DNA from: Gammaproteobacteria bacterium MedPE
Lineage (GTDB): Bacteria; Pseudomonadota; Gammaproteobacteria; Enterobacterales; Psychrobiaceae
Direction of reading: 5' to 3'
Assembly (NCBI GenBank): GCA_001874365.1
Contig: MPDF01000019.1
Span: forward strand, 1 to 37,550
Length of the DNA stretch: 37,550 nucleotides
The notes below the pieces were generated by a model, which made no database searches, was not told where the DNA came from, and saw only the letters and a list, made by a program, of their open reading frames with translations. The stretch's first letter is position 1. Each line of letters starts with the position of its first letter. Below are positions 17,841 to 25,934 of the stretch, piece after piece. The translations under genes and the position numbers were made by a program.

Positions 17841-18533
17841 ATGACAAACAAACCCACCGTATTATTAATTGATGACGATGTTGAGCTATGCCAACTGGTC
17901 AGTAATTATTTGATGCATAACGGCTACAATGTAACGGCAATTCATGATGGTTTAGAAGCTCAAGCGATGATTGTTGAACAGGCACCTGATATTGTCATTT
18001 TAGATTTGATGCTGCCTCATGTTGATGGATTGAGTATTTGTAAAAGTGTTCGCCATGACTATCATGGCTCTATCATTATGCTAACTGCGCTAGATGACGA
18101 TATCGATGAAGTTACAGGCCTTGAAGTTGGTGCAGACGATTATCTAGCAAAGCCCGTCAAACCACGCGTGCTGTTAGCTCATATTCGTGCCCAGCTCAGA
18201 CATTTGGAAAAGGTCAATCGACAACCTCAGTCCATTGTTTTCGGTGAGCAGCAATACACGCTGTTCACTGAAAGTCGTTCGTTAAGTTTTGAAAATCAAG
18301 TTTGTGAATTGACCTCAGCAGAATACGATGTGTTGTTAGCGTTGGCACAACGACGAGGGAATATTGTGAGTCGTAATGAGCTCCATCAGTTAATTTTCAA
18401 CTTTGAGTTTGATGGTGTCGATCGCTCAATTGATTTAAGAATATCGCGATTGCGAACTAAGCTAGCTCGTTACACAGGCAAGAAAAATATCATTCAAACA
18501 GTACGTAATAAAGGCTATTTGCTATTGGGGTAA
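17841..18533 (+). CDS. OmpR-family response regulator (RstA-like)
   Basis: DNA-binding response regulator of 230 residues. The receiver has D11/D12, phospho-acceptor D55 (ILDLMLPHVDG), the LTALDDD switch region and K104 (LAKPVKP). The C-terminal winged helix (about 130-230) has LTSAEYDVLLALAQRRGNIVSR and RSIDLRISRLRTKL, ending TVRNKGYLLLG. The kinase gene starts two bases after its stop, so these are a cognate pair. The overall organisation resembles RstA/RstB of enterobacteria, but RstA resemblance is common for orphan OmpR regulators of marine bacteria. The gene starts 22 bases after the lipoprotein stop with no terminator between, so the protease-lipoprotein unit may share its transcript. 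Confidence 0.92.
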   Translation: MTNKPTVLLIDDDVELCQLVSNYLMHNGYNVTAIHDGLEAQAMIVEQAPDIVILDLMLPHVDGLSICKSVRHDYHGSIIMLTALDDDIDEVTGLEVGADDYLAKPVKPRVLLAHIRAQLRHLEKVNRQPQSIVFGEQQYTLFTESRSLSFENQVCELTSAEYDVLLALAQRRGNIVSRNELHQLIFNFEFDGVDRSIDLRISRLRTKLARYTGKKNIIQTVRNKGYLLLG

Positions 18534-18535
18534 TA

Positions 18536-19825
18536 ATGAGCGCGTTTTTTCGAATCGGCTTGATCGTTACGGGTGTGTTTTCAATCGCCTCGATTATCAG
18601 TTTTATGTTTGTATATCCGGCAGCAGATCGTTTTGCTTACAATAGCGTTGGGCAAGATTTATTGCAGGCGAAGCACATGGTTCATGAGGCTTTTGACAAT
18701 ACCAGCCCTAGCGAATGGCATGGATTATCGATTAAAGTGTCTGAGCAAATTGACATGGCGGTTTACATCGACAAATTTAGCGATAACTATATACCTGAGC
18801 AATACATAGAACAGTTTAAGAATAAGCTTGGTAATACAGGCATTATTGAGCAGGAAACACTGCAAATTTATTATCCTCTTGATGATGAATTTGTGTTGAC
18901 TGTTGGCCCTGCATTGTCGAGCCAATGGGCTAGTTATTTTTCTGAATTAGTCACATGGTTTATTGCATTGTTGGTGTCGCTAACACTCGCCTACTTCTTC
19001 TTTCGTCATCATCAACAGGCGCTGACTAAGCTTGCAGCACTCTTGCCTACACAAGAAAATAATCAAAGCAAGACGATCGATTTCTCAATGCTTACACAAC
19101 GTATTAATGCCTTAGTTTTATCAGGCAGCAACAAGTCAGATTCACTGGAAAAGCTTATTATTTCGCAACGCGATCTGCTGCATGGTATTGCGCATGAAGT
19201 GAGAAGCCCATTAGCCCGTATGGAGTTTGCCATTGAATTACTACAAACCGCCGATGAACAGCAGCAAGCTGAATTGTCTCAGCAGCTTGATAGTTATTTA
19301 AAGGAAATAGATGAGTTGGTTCGTAGCCTACTCCGTTATTCTCGTCTACAGCATGATGAATCTGAAATATCGTTATCAATGGTGCCAGTTAACGAATTAA
19401 CCGAAATAGCCGTCGACAAAGTGTCAAATGTCTACCCAGCTATTACATTTAATATTATTGGAAAAGCATCAATATCAATCGACTGTGATATTCAATTACT
19501 TACTATTGCATTGGCCAATATATTGAGGAATGCAGGACGCTTTGCTCGCTCAAACTGTGTTGTAGACTGGATTGAAAAAGATGAATATTTATTAATAATC
19601 ATTGAAGATGATGGTGCTGGATTACCTCCAGGTAAAGCACAACAAATATTCGAACCCTTTACACGCTTAGATCCTAGTAGAGCAAGAGATTCTGGCGGTC
19701 ACGGTCTTGGATTAGCTATTGTACAAGCTATTGTTCACCGTCATGGTGGTAGGGTTGATGTGAGTGATGCCGACATTGGCGGTGCTAAATTTACGTTAAT
19801 GCTCCCTAAATATTTAAAGGAATAA
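18536..19825 (+). CDS. Sensor histidine kinase (RstB-like)
   Basis: Inner-membrane sensor kinase of 429 residues. Membrane helices are about 5-27 and 136-156, with a periplasmic loop of about 108 residues between them. HisKA has H220 (LLHGIAHEVRSPLARME). The ATPase domain has N-box N328/N332 (ANILRNAGRFA), EDDGAGLP and GGHGLGLAIVQAI. A clear HAMP is hard to see in the roughly 30-residue linker after helix 2. It follows its regulator by two bases. The stimulus is unknown; location next to a surface protease hints at envelope or extracellular sensing, as inference. The length is typical of the RstB/EnvZ type. Confidence 0.92.
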   Translation: MSAFFRIGLIVTGVFSIASIISFMFVYPAADRFAYNSVGQDLLQAKHMVHEAFDNTSPSEWHGLSIKVSEQIDMAVYIDKFSDNYIPEQYIEQFKNKLGNTGIIEQETLQIYYPLDDEFVLTVGPALSSQWASYFSELVTWFIALLVSLTLAYFFFRHHQQALTKLAALLPTQENNQSKTIDFSMLTQRINALVLSGSNKSDSLEKLIISQRDLLHGIAHEVRSPLARMEFAIELLQTADEQQQAELSQQLDSYLKEIDELVRSLLRYSRLQHDESEISLSMVPVNELTEIAVDKVSNVYPAITFNIIGKASISIDCDIQLLTIALANILRNAGRFARSNCVVDWIEKDEYLLIIIEDDGAGLPPGKAQQIFEPFTRLDPSRARDSGGHGLGLAIVQAIVHRHGGRVDVSDADIGGAKFTLMLPKYLKE

Positions 19826-19828
19826 ACA

Positions 19829-20308
19829 ATGAAAAAAATCTTAATTTTTGGTAATTCTGGTTCGGGGAAGTCGACGCATGCTAAGAAACTGGCAAAGCAA
19901 CATCAGTTAGCCCATCTGGATTTAGATACGGTGGCGTGGCAAGTCACGACGCCAGTAGCACGTATGCCTATCGAAGAGTCTCATCGGCTATTAGATAGCT
20001 TTACTAAAGAGAACGATGAGTGGGTTATCGAGGGTTGTTATGCCGATTTATTAGCGCTGTTAACGCCACAAGCGAACGAGATGGTTTATCTCAACTTGCC
20101 AGTTGATGATTGTGTGAGCAATGCCAAGGCACGGCCGTGGGAATCTCATAAGTATGACAGTAAAGAAGCACAAGATACTAACTTACCAATGCTTATTGAT
20201 TGGATAACACAATATCCGCTGCGTGACGACACGTATTCTCAGCGTGCTCACCAACAGTTATTTGATGGTTTTACTGGTGACAAAACCATGATGCTCTCTA
20301 ATGAATAA
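19829..20308 (+). CDS. P-loop NTPase, adenylate/shikimate-kinase-like (FlaR-like)
   Basis: Small cytoplasmic kinase-like protein of 159 residues. Walker A is GNSGSGKST (residues 8-16). It is followed by HLDLDTVAW, a substrate-region motif of the 'AAA/topology modulation' or FlaR-like group, then VIEGCYADLL and the beta-strand MVYLNLP. An Arg-containing lid (KARPWESHKYDSKE) follows. The length is close to the family's usual 160-175. The real phosphate acceptor of this group is not established. It starts three bases after the kinase stop, so it is probably in the same transcript, though functional linkage to the two-component system is unclear. Confidence 0.85.
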   Translation: MKKILIFGNSGSGKSTHAKKLAKQHQLAHLDLDTVAWQVTTPVARMPIEESHRLLDSFTKENDEWVIEGCYADLLALLTPQANEMVYLNLPVDDCVSNAKARPWESHKYDSKEAQDTNLPMLIDWITQYPLRDDTYSQRAHQQLFDGFTGDKTMMLSNE

Positions 20309-20334
20309 ATTCGTTAACTTTTCTCAAACGTATC

Positions 20335-20348
20335 TGCATACGTATGTA
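20335..20348. promoter_or_regulatory. LacI-type operator upstream of the sugar carrier (MalR-like)
   Basis: TGCATACGTATGTA contains the perfect 10-base palindrome CATACGTATG. It matches the site before the alpha-amylase (12813-12826) at 12 of 14 positions. It lies 74 bases upstream of the start at 20422. No regulator gene is adjacent. Confidence 0.65.
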
Positions 20349-20421
20349 TCGGATAAATCGTTTACTTAACCGCCGAATTGTAATATTTACATAGTCCACT
20401 TTTGAAAATGGACAGTAAACA

Positions 20422-21873
20422 ATGAATCAACCCAAGTTAAGTTTTTGGCAAATTTGGAATCTCAGTTTTGGATTTCTCGGTGTGCAAATCGGCTTTGCAC
20501 TGCAAAATGCCAACCTAAGTCGGGTGTTATCTGATCTTGGTGCTGATCTCTATTCATTGTCTTATATGTGGCTTCTTGCACCTATTATGGGAATTATTAT
20601 CCAGCCCTTAGTCGGCGCCTCGTCTGATAAAACATGGAACAGATTTGGTCGTCGCGGCCCCTATATTTTAGGTGGCTCCATCACTGCGGCTGTTGCAATG
20701 TTATTGATGCCGCAAGCGCCGTTATTTGTCACTGTGATTGCGCCAATGATTTTTGGTTTAGTCATGTTGGGATTGATGGACGCCGCATTTAACGCAGCCT
20801 TCCAACCATTTAGAGCCTTGGTAGCTGACATGGTGCCAGAAGAGCAGCGCAATCAAGGTTTTGCTATACAATCGCTGCTGATTAACATTGGCGCTGTGGT
20901 CGGCTCAATTCTTCCATTTGTTTTAACTAATGTGTTGATGATGAGTAACGAAGCTAATTTAGGTGAAGTGGCAGAAACCGTTGCATGGTCATTTTATTTA
21001 GGCGCTGCAATTATGGTTGGCTCAGTAGCGTGGACAGTTTTCAAAACACGTGAGTATGATCCTCAAACTTACCGCAGTTACAACGATATTAGTGAAGAGC
21101 CTGTTGCTGCTGAAAGTAAATCACTTCCCGAGCATTTAAAAGAATTTTTAGCGCTGGTATCTTCGATGCCAAAAACGATGAAGCAGCTGGCGTTGGTTCA
21201 GTTTTTCTCATGGCTACCTATGTTTTTAATGTGGGTTTATATATTTGCTGCCGTTACACAAACCGCGTGGGGAGTCGATCCCATATGGTTTGATCCCGAC
21301 CATATTAAATCTGTTGGTGAGGTGCCACAAGAAATCACTAAAGCCCGTGGTGAAGCGGGAGACTGGATAGGGATTTTATATGCTGCAATGTATGTCGCTG
21401 CTGCCCTTTATTCAGCCGTGATGGGCAAATTGGCGAACGTATTTGGCCGTAAAATAGTGTATGCCTTTGGTCTGTTTGTGGGGGGCATTGGTTTTATATC
21501 TTTGGGATTATTTAACAATCCTACACCTGTGTCTTTAGACTTATTTATTGCGCAAGTCACTGTGCCACAAGGGGCGGTTGATATGCTCATTCCAATGTTA
21601 GGTGTTGGTGTTGCATGGGCGACATTGTTGGCGATGCCGTACACTATATTATCTGGTTCATTACCTGCACAAAAGACGGGAATCTATATGGGGATTTTTA
21701 ACTTTACCGTTGCTGGCCCGCAAATTATATGTGGTTTTTTAGCAGGCCCCATTTTACTGTACTGGTTTAACAATCACGCGATAAGCATGATGTGGATGGC
21801 TGGTGGCTCTTTGATTCTAGGCGCTTTGGCAGTATTCGCCGTTAAAACAAATCTCAGTAAAAAAGCGACTTAA
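20422..21873 (+). CDS. SLC45-type MFS sugar transporter, likely maltose/maltodextrin
   Basis: Inner-membrane carrier of 483 residues with 12 helices. The N-terminus (SFWQIWNLSFGFLGVQIGFA) and the RFGRRGPYILGG loop after helix 2 match the SLC45/sucrose-carrier-like branch of MFS used by Alteromonadales and Xanthomonadales for maltose-type sugars. A large loop follows helix 6 (about 205-250). A second extramembrane insert (about 285-310) separates helices 7 and 8. The 112-base upstream region holds a LacI-type palindrome shared with the alpha-amylase, which supports maltodextrin as substrate. A short inverted repeat GTCCA/TGGAC (20394-20413) lies just before the weak Shine-Dalgarno. Substrate confidence is moderate; family confidence is high. 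Confidence 0.88.
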   Translation: MNQPKLSFWQIWNLSFGFLGVQIGFALQNANLSRVLSDLGADLYSLSYMWLLAPIMGIIIQPLVGASSDKTWNRFGRRGPYILGGSITAAVAMLLMPQAPLFVTVIAPMIFGLVMLGLMDAAFNAAFQPFRALVADMVPEEQRNQGFAIQSLLINIGAVVGSILPFVLTNVLMMSNEANLGEVAETVAWSFYLGAAIMVGSVAWTVFKTREYDPQTYRSYNDISEEPVAAESKSLPEHLKEFLALVSSMPKTMKQLALVQFFSWLPMFLMWVYIFAAVTQTAWGVDPIWFDPDHIKSVGEVPQEITKARGEAGDWIGILYAAMYVAAALYSAVMGKLANVFGRKIVYAFGLFVGGIGFISLGLFNNPTPVSLDLFIAQVTVPQGAVDMLIPMLGVGVAWATLLAMPYTILSGSLPAQKTGIYMGIFNFTVAGPQIICGFLAGPILLYWFNNHAISMMWMAGGSLILGALAVFAVKTNLSKKAT

Positions 21874-21909
21874 TCACTCTGGTTAAATTGTTTTAATGAG
21901 GAATAAGGA

Positions 21910-21972
21910 GCTTGCGAACCAGATACAGTTCGCAGGCTACTGTTTAATTATTGAAATTAAACAGTTATTCTT
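21910..21972 (+). terminator. Tandem hairpins downstream of the sugar carrier
   Basis: The first stem is GCTTGCGAAC (21910-21919) with GTTCGCAGGC (21928-21937). The second is ACTGTTTAATT (21939-21949) with AATTAAACAGT (21955-21965), followed by the weak T-rich tail TATTCTT. The pair probably ends transcription before the DUF4328 gene. Confidence 0.6.
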
Positions 21973-22015
21973 CAGTTGGATTAATTAATACGATGCAATT
22001 TAAAAGGAATGAAAC

Positions 22016-22735
22016 TTGAAGGATTCTACAGTTGGATTTAAAGACTCACAGCGATTAACTCAATGGGTAAAGATTTGTTTATATGCGCAGATTATTGTCG
22101 CGATTATTTCACTGCTTACGACAGGGCTTGAATACAAGTTCTTGTATGATGTTCAAAATGGTGTCTACACCTCTCAGGAGGTGGCTGTTTCTGATGGAGA
22201 AGCAAGTGATTTTCGCCAAAATATAGTCCTCTTTTTGTATCTTATTGTCATTCTGACATCTGCATTTTTGATATTACGTTGGATTCATCGTGCAAATTAT
22301 AATGCAAGGCAACTTGGCGCGGAAAATATGAACTTCACGCCAGGCTGGTCGATAGGGTTTTACTTTATTCCGATTTTAACCTTGTGGAAGCCATATCAGG
22401 CGATGCGGGAGATATGGCAAACGAGTAAGACTTCTGAAAACTGGATGATCGAAGAGCCGTCATGGCTTCTACCAATTTGGTGGACGTTATGGTTGATATC
22501 TAACTTTTTGGGTAGAGTTATCTACAAAATGTCTACTAGTGCAGAAGAAGTTCATCAAATGATGGATGTTAATCTACTAAATCAGCTATCCAATGTGCTT
22601 GATATTCTGCTTGCCATGTCTTTATTTTTGATTGTAGATACGATTCATAAAATGCAATCTAATCGTCATGAATCTAATAATTCAGTAATAGATGAGCCAC
22701 AAGTGTCGTTGATTCAAGACCGTGAGTTAATCTAA
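22016..22735 (+). CDS. DUF4328 domain membrane protein (TTG start)
   Basis: A 239-residue integral membrane protein with about five to six hydrophobic helices. FTPGWSIGFYFIPILTLWKPYQAM is the hallmark segment of DUF4328, a family of unknown function. Helices lie at about 18-38, 67-87, 108-128, 145-165 and 185-210, and the tail is polar. The start must be TTG at 22016: AAGGA at 22004-22008 is correctly spaced for it, and no in-frame ATG precedes helix 4. An ATG at 22009 in another frame gives only ten codons. The gene stands alone between a pair of hairpins and a long inverted repeat. Confidence 0.82.
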   Translation: MKDSTVGFKDSQRLTQWVKICLYAQIIVAIISLLTTGLEYKFLYDVQNGVYTSQEVAVSDGEASDFRQNIVLFLYLIVILTSAFLILRWIHRANYNARQLGAENMNFTPGWSIGFYFIPILTLWKPYQAMREIWQTSKTSENWMIEEPSWLLPIWWTLWLISNFLGRVIYKMSTSAEEVHQMMDVNLLNQLSNVLDILLAMSLFLIVDTIHKMQSNRHESNNSVIDEPQVSLIQDRELI

Positions 22736-22805
22736 GTGCGAGATTAAATAAGCTGCTGTGATTTGTGGTTAATGGGAAAATAAATTTCAATTCATGGTTA
22801 CGTTA

Positions 22806-22846
22806 ATTATCATTCTCATCAACAGTTATTTGATGAGAGTGATAAT
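22806..22846. repeat. Long inverted repeat between convergent genes
   Basis: Arms 22806-22822 and 22830-22846 are 17 bases each and pair fully apart from one G-T, around a 7-base loop CAGTTAT. The site lies between the DUF4328 stop and the AraC gene stop, so a bidirectional terminator is the simplest reading, but there is no T-run on either side. Each arm contains a Fur-box-like TGATAAT/ATTATCA. Confidence 0.7.
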
Positions 22847-22879
22847 AGAAAATGATGCTCAATTTATTACTCTTCTGCA

Positions 22880-23758
22880 TTATTGTTTGCGAGTAATAGG
22901 GATCCACCACCGTAGGCGCATTTCGCTCATCGGCTTAAAAGGGATAGGAAAGTAAGCGACAATGTCAGGTTTATTGCCATCTCTTTCGTAACCTGTTGCT
23001 GCGAACCATTCACCATAAATATATCGGTTTGTTTTCATCGATGTTTTATAGGTACATTCAAACTCTGCATAGGTAGCCATTGGCACCGTGTGAGTTTCGA
23101 ATTTGCTTGAATCGTCGCCCTGAGCGGCCTCAATGCCTAATACATCAATGAATTCGTCTCGCTTTCCTTGTTCTGTTGGAAAATAAGCAGAGAGTAATGC
23201 GGCGTTGGTAATCGCCCGTGGTTGTCCCTTGTTGAGTTGATAGAGCGCGTTATAGTCATCTGAATTGACATACGCTTTCCAGAATTTAGGCCCCTCCTTG
23301 GCAAAGTTGTCAAATTCAAATCGTTTGCTGCTACCGATGAGTTTAAACTCAGGCACTTCAATTATTCTGTAGTCCATGCTTTTTTCTACCTCATTGTTGA
23401 TAGTGAAAAAGACTCTTTTATATGACGCAAGCGACTGACCACTTTTGCGTGCCTTACTCGGGTTTATACCGTGAATATTTCGAAAAGCACGTGTAAAAGC
23501 ATTAGGTGATTCATATCCGAACTTGAAGGCGATATCGACAATACTGCTATTTGTATTAATCAATTGAGCAGCGGCAACCGTTAGCTTTCTACGCCGAATG
23601 TACTCCGCACAAGTAATGTTGAAATTAGCAAAAAAGACACGATGAAAGTGATATTTTGAGCAATGCGCTTGTTTAGCGACTTCTTCAAGAACCAGAGGGC
23701 TATTGAGGTTATTCTCAATATACTCAATGGCTACATTCATTCGTTGTGACAGCGTCAT
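22880..23758 (-). CDS. AraC-family regulator with GyrI-like ligand domain
   Basis: Transcription factor of 292 residues, organised like Rob. The N-terminal AraC DNA-binding domain (about 5-105) has two helix-turn-helix units (LEEVAKQAHCSKYHFHRVF and IVDIAFKFGYESPNAFTRAF). The C-terminal GyrI-like domain (about 128-288) has IIEVPEFKLIGSSKRF at its start and MRLRWWIPI at its end, and typically binds small cationic or hydrophobic compounds. It is divergent from the olsF-like gene with 172 bases between starts, so it may regulate that gene or itself. Ligand unknown. Family assignment is firm. Confidence 0.92.
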   Translation of the reverse strand: MTLSQRMNVAIEYIENNLNSPLVLEEVAKQAHCSKYHFHRVFFANFNITCAEYIRRRKLTVAAAQLINTNSSIVDIAFKFGYESPNAFTRAFRNIHGINPSKARKSGQSLASYKRVFFTINNEVEKSMDYRIIEVPEFKLIGSSKRFEFDNFAKEGPKFWKAYVNSDDYNALYQLNKGQPRAITNAALLSAYFPTEQGKRDEFIDVLGIEAAQGDDSSKFETHTVPMATYAEFECTYKTSMKTNRYIYGEWFAATGYERDGNKPDIVAYFPIPFKPMSEMRLRWWIPITRKQ

Positions 23759-23882
23759 AGTATTTAGTCTTATGTAAAGTCTTCATGGTATTTAAGTGCC
23801 GCTGCTGTGTCTCACCTTTTCTTGCTCTGTTCGACATAAAAACAACATAAATTTTGAACACTTTTGTCACATTTGCTTTTTA

Positions 23883-23904
23883 AAGTAATCGTAAATGATT
23901 ACTT
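23883..23904. promoter_or_regulatory. Inverted repeat upstream of the olsF-like gene
   Basis: AAGTAATC (23883-23890) and GATTACTT (23897-23904) are perfect 8-base arms with a 6-base spacer, ending 26 bases before the ATG. It could be an operator, possibly for the divergent AraC-type regulator, or a leader hairpin. Confidence 0.4.
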
Positions 23905-23930
23905 ATACCAATGAGTATTAGGAGTGTGTC

Positions 23931-25640
23931 ATGTTTTCAGTTGAGCAAGTTATTAAACAAAACTATCCGCAGTTAGAACAATCGTCAACGAGGGCATCGT
24001 TCACTCGATTTATATTACGAGATTTATTACATGAAAAAGATTTTATTGATTTTTCTCAACGGTATCCACATTTAACTGGGCTTGATTTTGTTGAGCAGGT
24101 ATTAGCGTACTTTGAATTTACGTATTCAGTACGTGACACTGAATTAGAGCGAATTCCTACGACAGGGCGTTGTGTGATAGTTGCAAATCACCCCATTGGC
24201 TCGCTTGACGGGCTTGCGTTAATTAAATTAGTGAGTGAGGTGCGTAAAGACTTTAAAGTTGTGGCTAATCAATTATTAATGGCTGTTGAGCCGCTGCATG
24301 ATATGTTGATTCCCGTTAATAACATGCAAGGTGGTACCGCGAAGGCCAATATTAATCGCATGCATGGTGTGCTGCAAGATGAGGGGGTAATCATCATGTT
24401 TCCTTGCGGCGAAGTGTCGAGATTAGGACCAAGAGGCGTTAAAGATGGAGAATGGCATAGCGGTTTTCTTCGCCTAGCCAATTCGATGAAATCACCGATT
24501 TTACCGATATACGTTAATGGTAAAAACTCGCCACTGTTTTACAGTTTGTCGATGATCTACAAGCCGTTATCGACATTGTTTTTAGTCAAAGAAATGTTTA
24601 AACAACGATCAAAAAATTTACCGATGCGTATTGGCAACCTGATCCCGTTTGAAAGTTACGGTGGATTACCAATCAACCTCAAAGAAAAAGTGCGATTGTT
24701 TCGCCGTCATTTGTATCAATTAGCCAAAGATAAAAAGCCGCTATTTAAAACACAAACCGCTATTGCTCATCCGGAGCCAAAAATGGAACTTAAACAGGCG
24801 ATTTCTGCCTGTGAACATATCGGAACAACACAAGACAACAAACAAATTTATTTATATCGGCATCAAGGAAGCTCACCTGTCATGCGTGAAATTGGTCGTT
24901 TACGGGAAATTGCATTTCGTGCTGTGGGTGAAGGTAGTGGTAATAGACGTGATGTTGATCCCTATGACCAATATTACGAGCACCTCATTCTATGGGATAG
25001 AGATGATTTAGAGATTGTTGGGGCTTATCGTCTTGGGAATATACAGCAAATTTTAAAGGCGGAGCAATCGCTATATACGCAGTCGCTATTTCATTATACC
25101 GAGCACATGACACCTTATTTTGAAAATGGCCTTGAACTTGGTCGAAGCTTTGTCCAACCTAAGTATTGGGGAAAACGTAGCCTAGATTATTTATGGTACG
25201 GCATTGGTGCTTACTTGAATAAACACCCACAAATCCGTTATTTGATTGGTCCAGTAACCCTGAGTAATTCGATGCCTAAAGTGGCCAAAGACTTACTGGT
25301 GTATTTCTATAAACTGCACTTTTCAGGAATGAGCGCTAACTTGGTTAGCGCTAAAATGCCGTATCACCTTCCGCAAGATTTTAGTGATGCCGCTGAATTA
25401 CAAATCACAGGTGATGACTATAAGTCAGATTTTATTGCGCTAAAAAATTTATTAGCGAATATGGAATGTCAGATACCTACGCTTTACAAGCAATATAGCG
25501 AGTTGTGTGAACCGGGCGGTACACAGTTTTTGGATTTTAATATTGATCCTGACTTCTCTGATTGCGTTGATGGCTTAGTGTTAGTGGATATACACAGAAT
25601 AAAAAACAAAAAACGTCAACGATATTTGGAGGGGCAATAA
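23931..25640 (+). CDS. olsF: Bifunctional ornithine-lipid synthase-like acyltransferase (OlsF-like)
   Basis: A 569-residue two-domain acyltransferase. The N-terminal half (about 60-270) is an O-acyltransferase: NHPIGSLDG has H87 and D93, and FPCGEVSRLG is the second substrate motif. The spacing is H-x5-D, as in the hemolysin-like acyltransferase group, rather than PlsC H-x4-D. The C-terminal half (about 305-520) is a GNAT-type N-acyltransferase like OlsB (REIAFRAVGEGSGNRRDVD, YDQYYEHLILWD, LELGRSFVQPKYWGKRSLDYLW). Known OlsF enzymes of Serratia and Flavobacterium have this fusion, with the C-terminal half making lyso-ornithine lipid and the N-terminal half adding the second acyl chain. These lipids often replace phospholipids under phosphate limitation; I see no clear Pho box. 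GGAG at 23921 supports the start. Confidence 0.85.
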   Translation: MFSVEQVIKQNYPQLEQSSTRASFTRFILRDLLHEKDFIDFSQRYPHLTGLDFVEQVLAYFEFTYSVRDTELERIPTTGRCVIVANHPIGSLDGLALIKLVSEVRKDFKVVANQLLMAVEPLHDMLIPVNNMQGGTAKANINRMHGVLQDEGVIIMFPCGEVSRLGPRGVKDGEWHSGFLRLANSMKSPILPIYVNGKNSPLFYSLSMIYKPLSTLFLVKEMFKQRSKNLPMRIGNLIPFESYGGLPINLKEKVRLFRRHLYQLAKDKKPLFKTQTAIAHPEPKMELKQAISACEHIGTTQDNKQIYLYRHQGSSPVMREIGRLREIAFRAVGEGSGNRRDVDPYDQYYEHLILWDRDDLEIVGAYRLGNIQQILKAEQSLYTQSLFHYTEHMTPYFENGLELGRSFVQPKYWGKRSLDYLWYGIGAYLNKHPQIRYLIGPVTLSNSMPKVAKDLLVYFYKLHFSGMSANLVSAKMPYHLPQDFSDAAELQITGDDYKSDFIALKNLLANMECQIPTLYKQYSELCEPGGTQFLDFNIDPDFSDCVDGLVLVDIHRIKNKKRQRYLEGQ

Positions 25641-25703
25641 CGGCTGATGTGTTATTACATTGCTCTGTTGTATCCGTTTTTTTTGCACAAGATGTCATTT
25701 TTC

Positions 25704-25735
25704 AAACCGTTATCTTTCTTGCATAACGGTTTTTT
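25704..25735 (+). terminator. Terminator of the olsF-like gene
   Basis: AAACCGTTAT (25704-25713) pairs with ATAACGGTTT (25723-25732) around a 9-base loop, with a T-run to 25735. It is a typical rho-independent terminator 64 bases after the stop. Confidence 0.88.
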
Positions 25736-25856
25736 CGTTAAAAATAATTGAATTTTTTAATTCTGTCGTGAGTAAAAATAAAAAGTGATCAAAACGTCAT
25801 TTTGTTGATCCTTAGCCTTTCATTCATGAGGTAACTAAGTTAATATTCGCTCATTC

Positions 25857-25871
25857 GTGACCGCTGGTCAC
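25857..25871. promoter_or_regulatory. Palindrome upstream of the TetR gene, possible operator
   Basis: GTGACC-GCT-GGTCAC is a perfect 6+6 inverted repeat with a 3-base centre, 64 bases before the preferred TetR start. TetR regulators of RND pumps usually bind such sites near their own promoter. An extra looser repeat, GATCAA/TTGATC, lies at 25787-25810. Confidence 0.45.
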
Positions 25872-25934
25872 AAAATGACTGTCGGTTTAAATGTGACTGG
25901 TAGTTCTATGTTGTTGAATATATCGAGCGATGTT

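Noticed and set aside
24116-24132. ACGTATTCAGTA inside the olsF-like gene, identical to part of the amylase operator
   Set aside because: It lacks the left half of the palindrome and lies in coding sequence; coincidence is the simplest reading.
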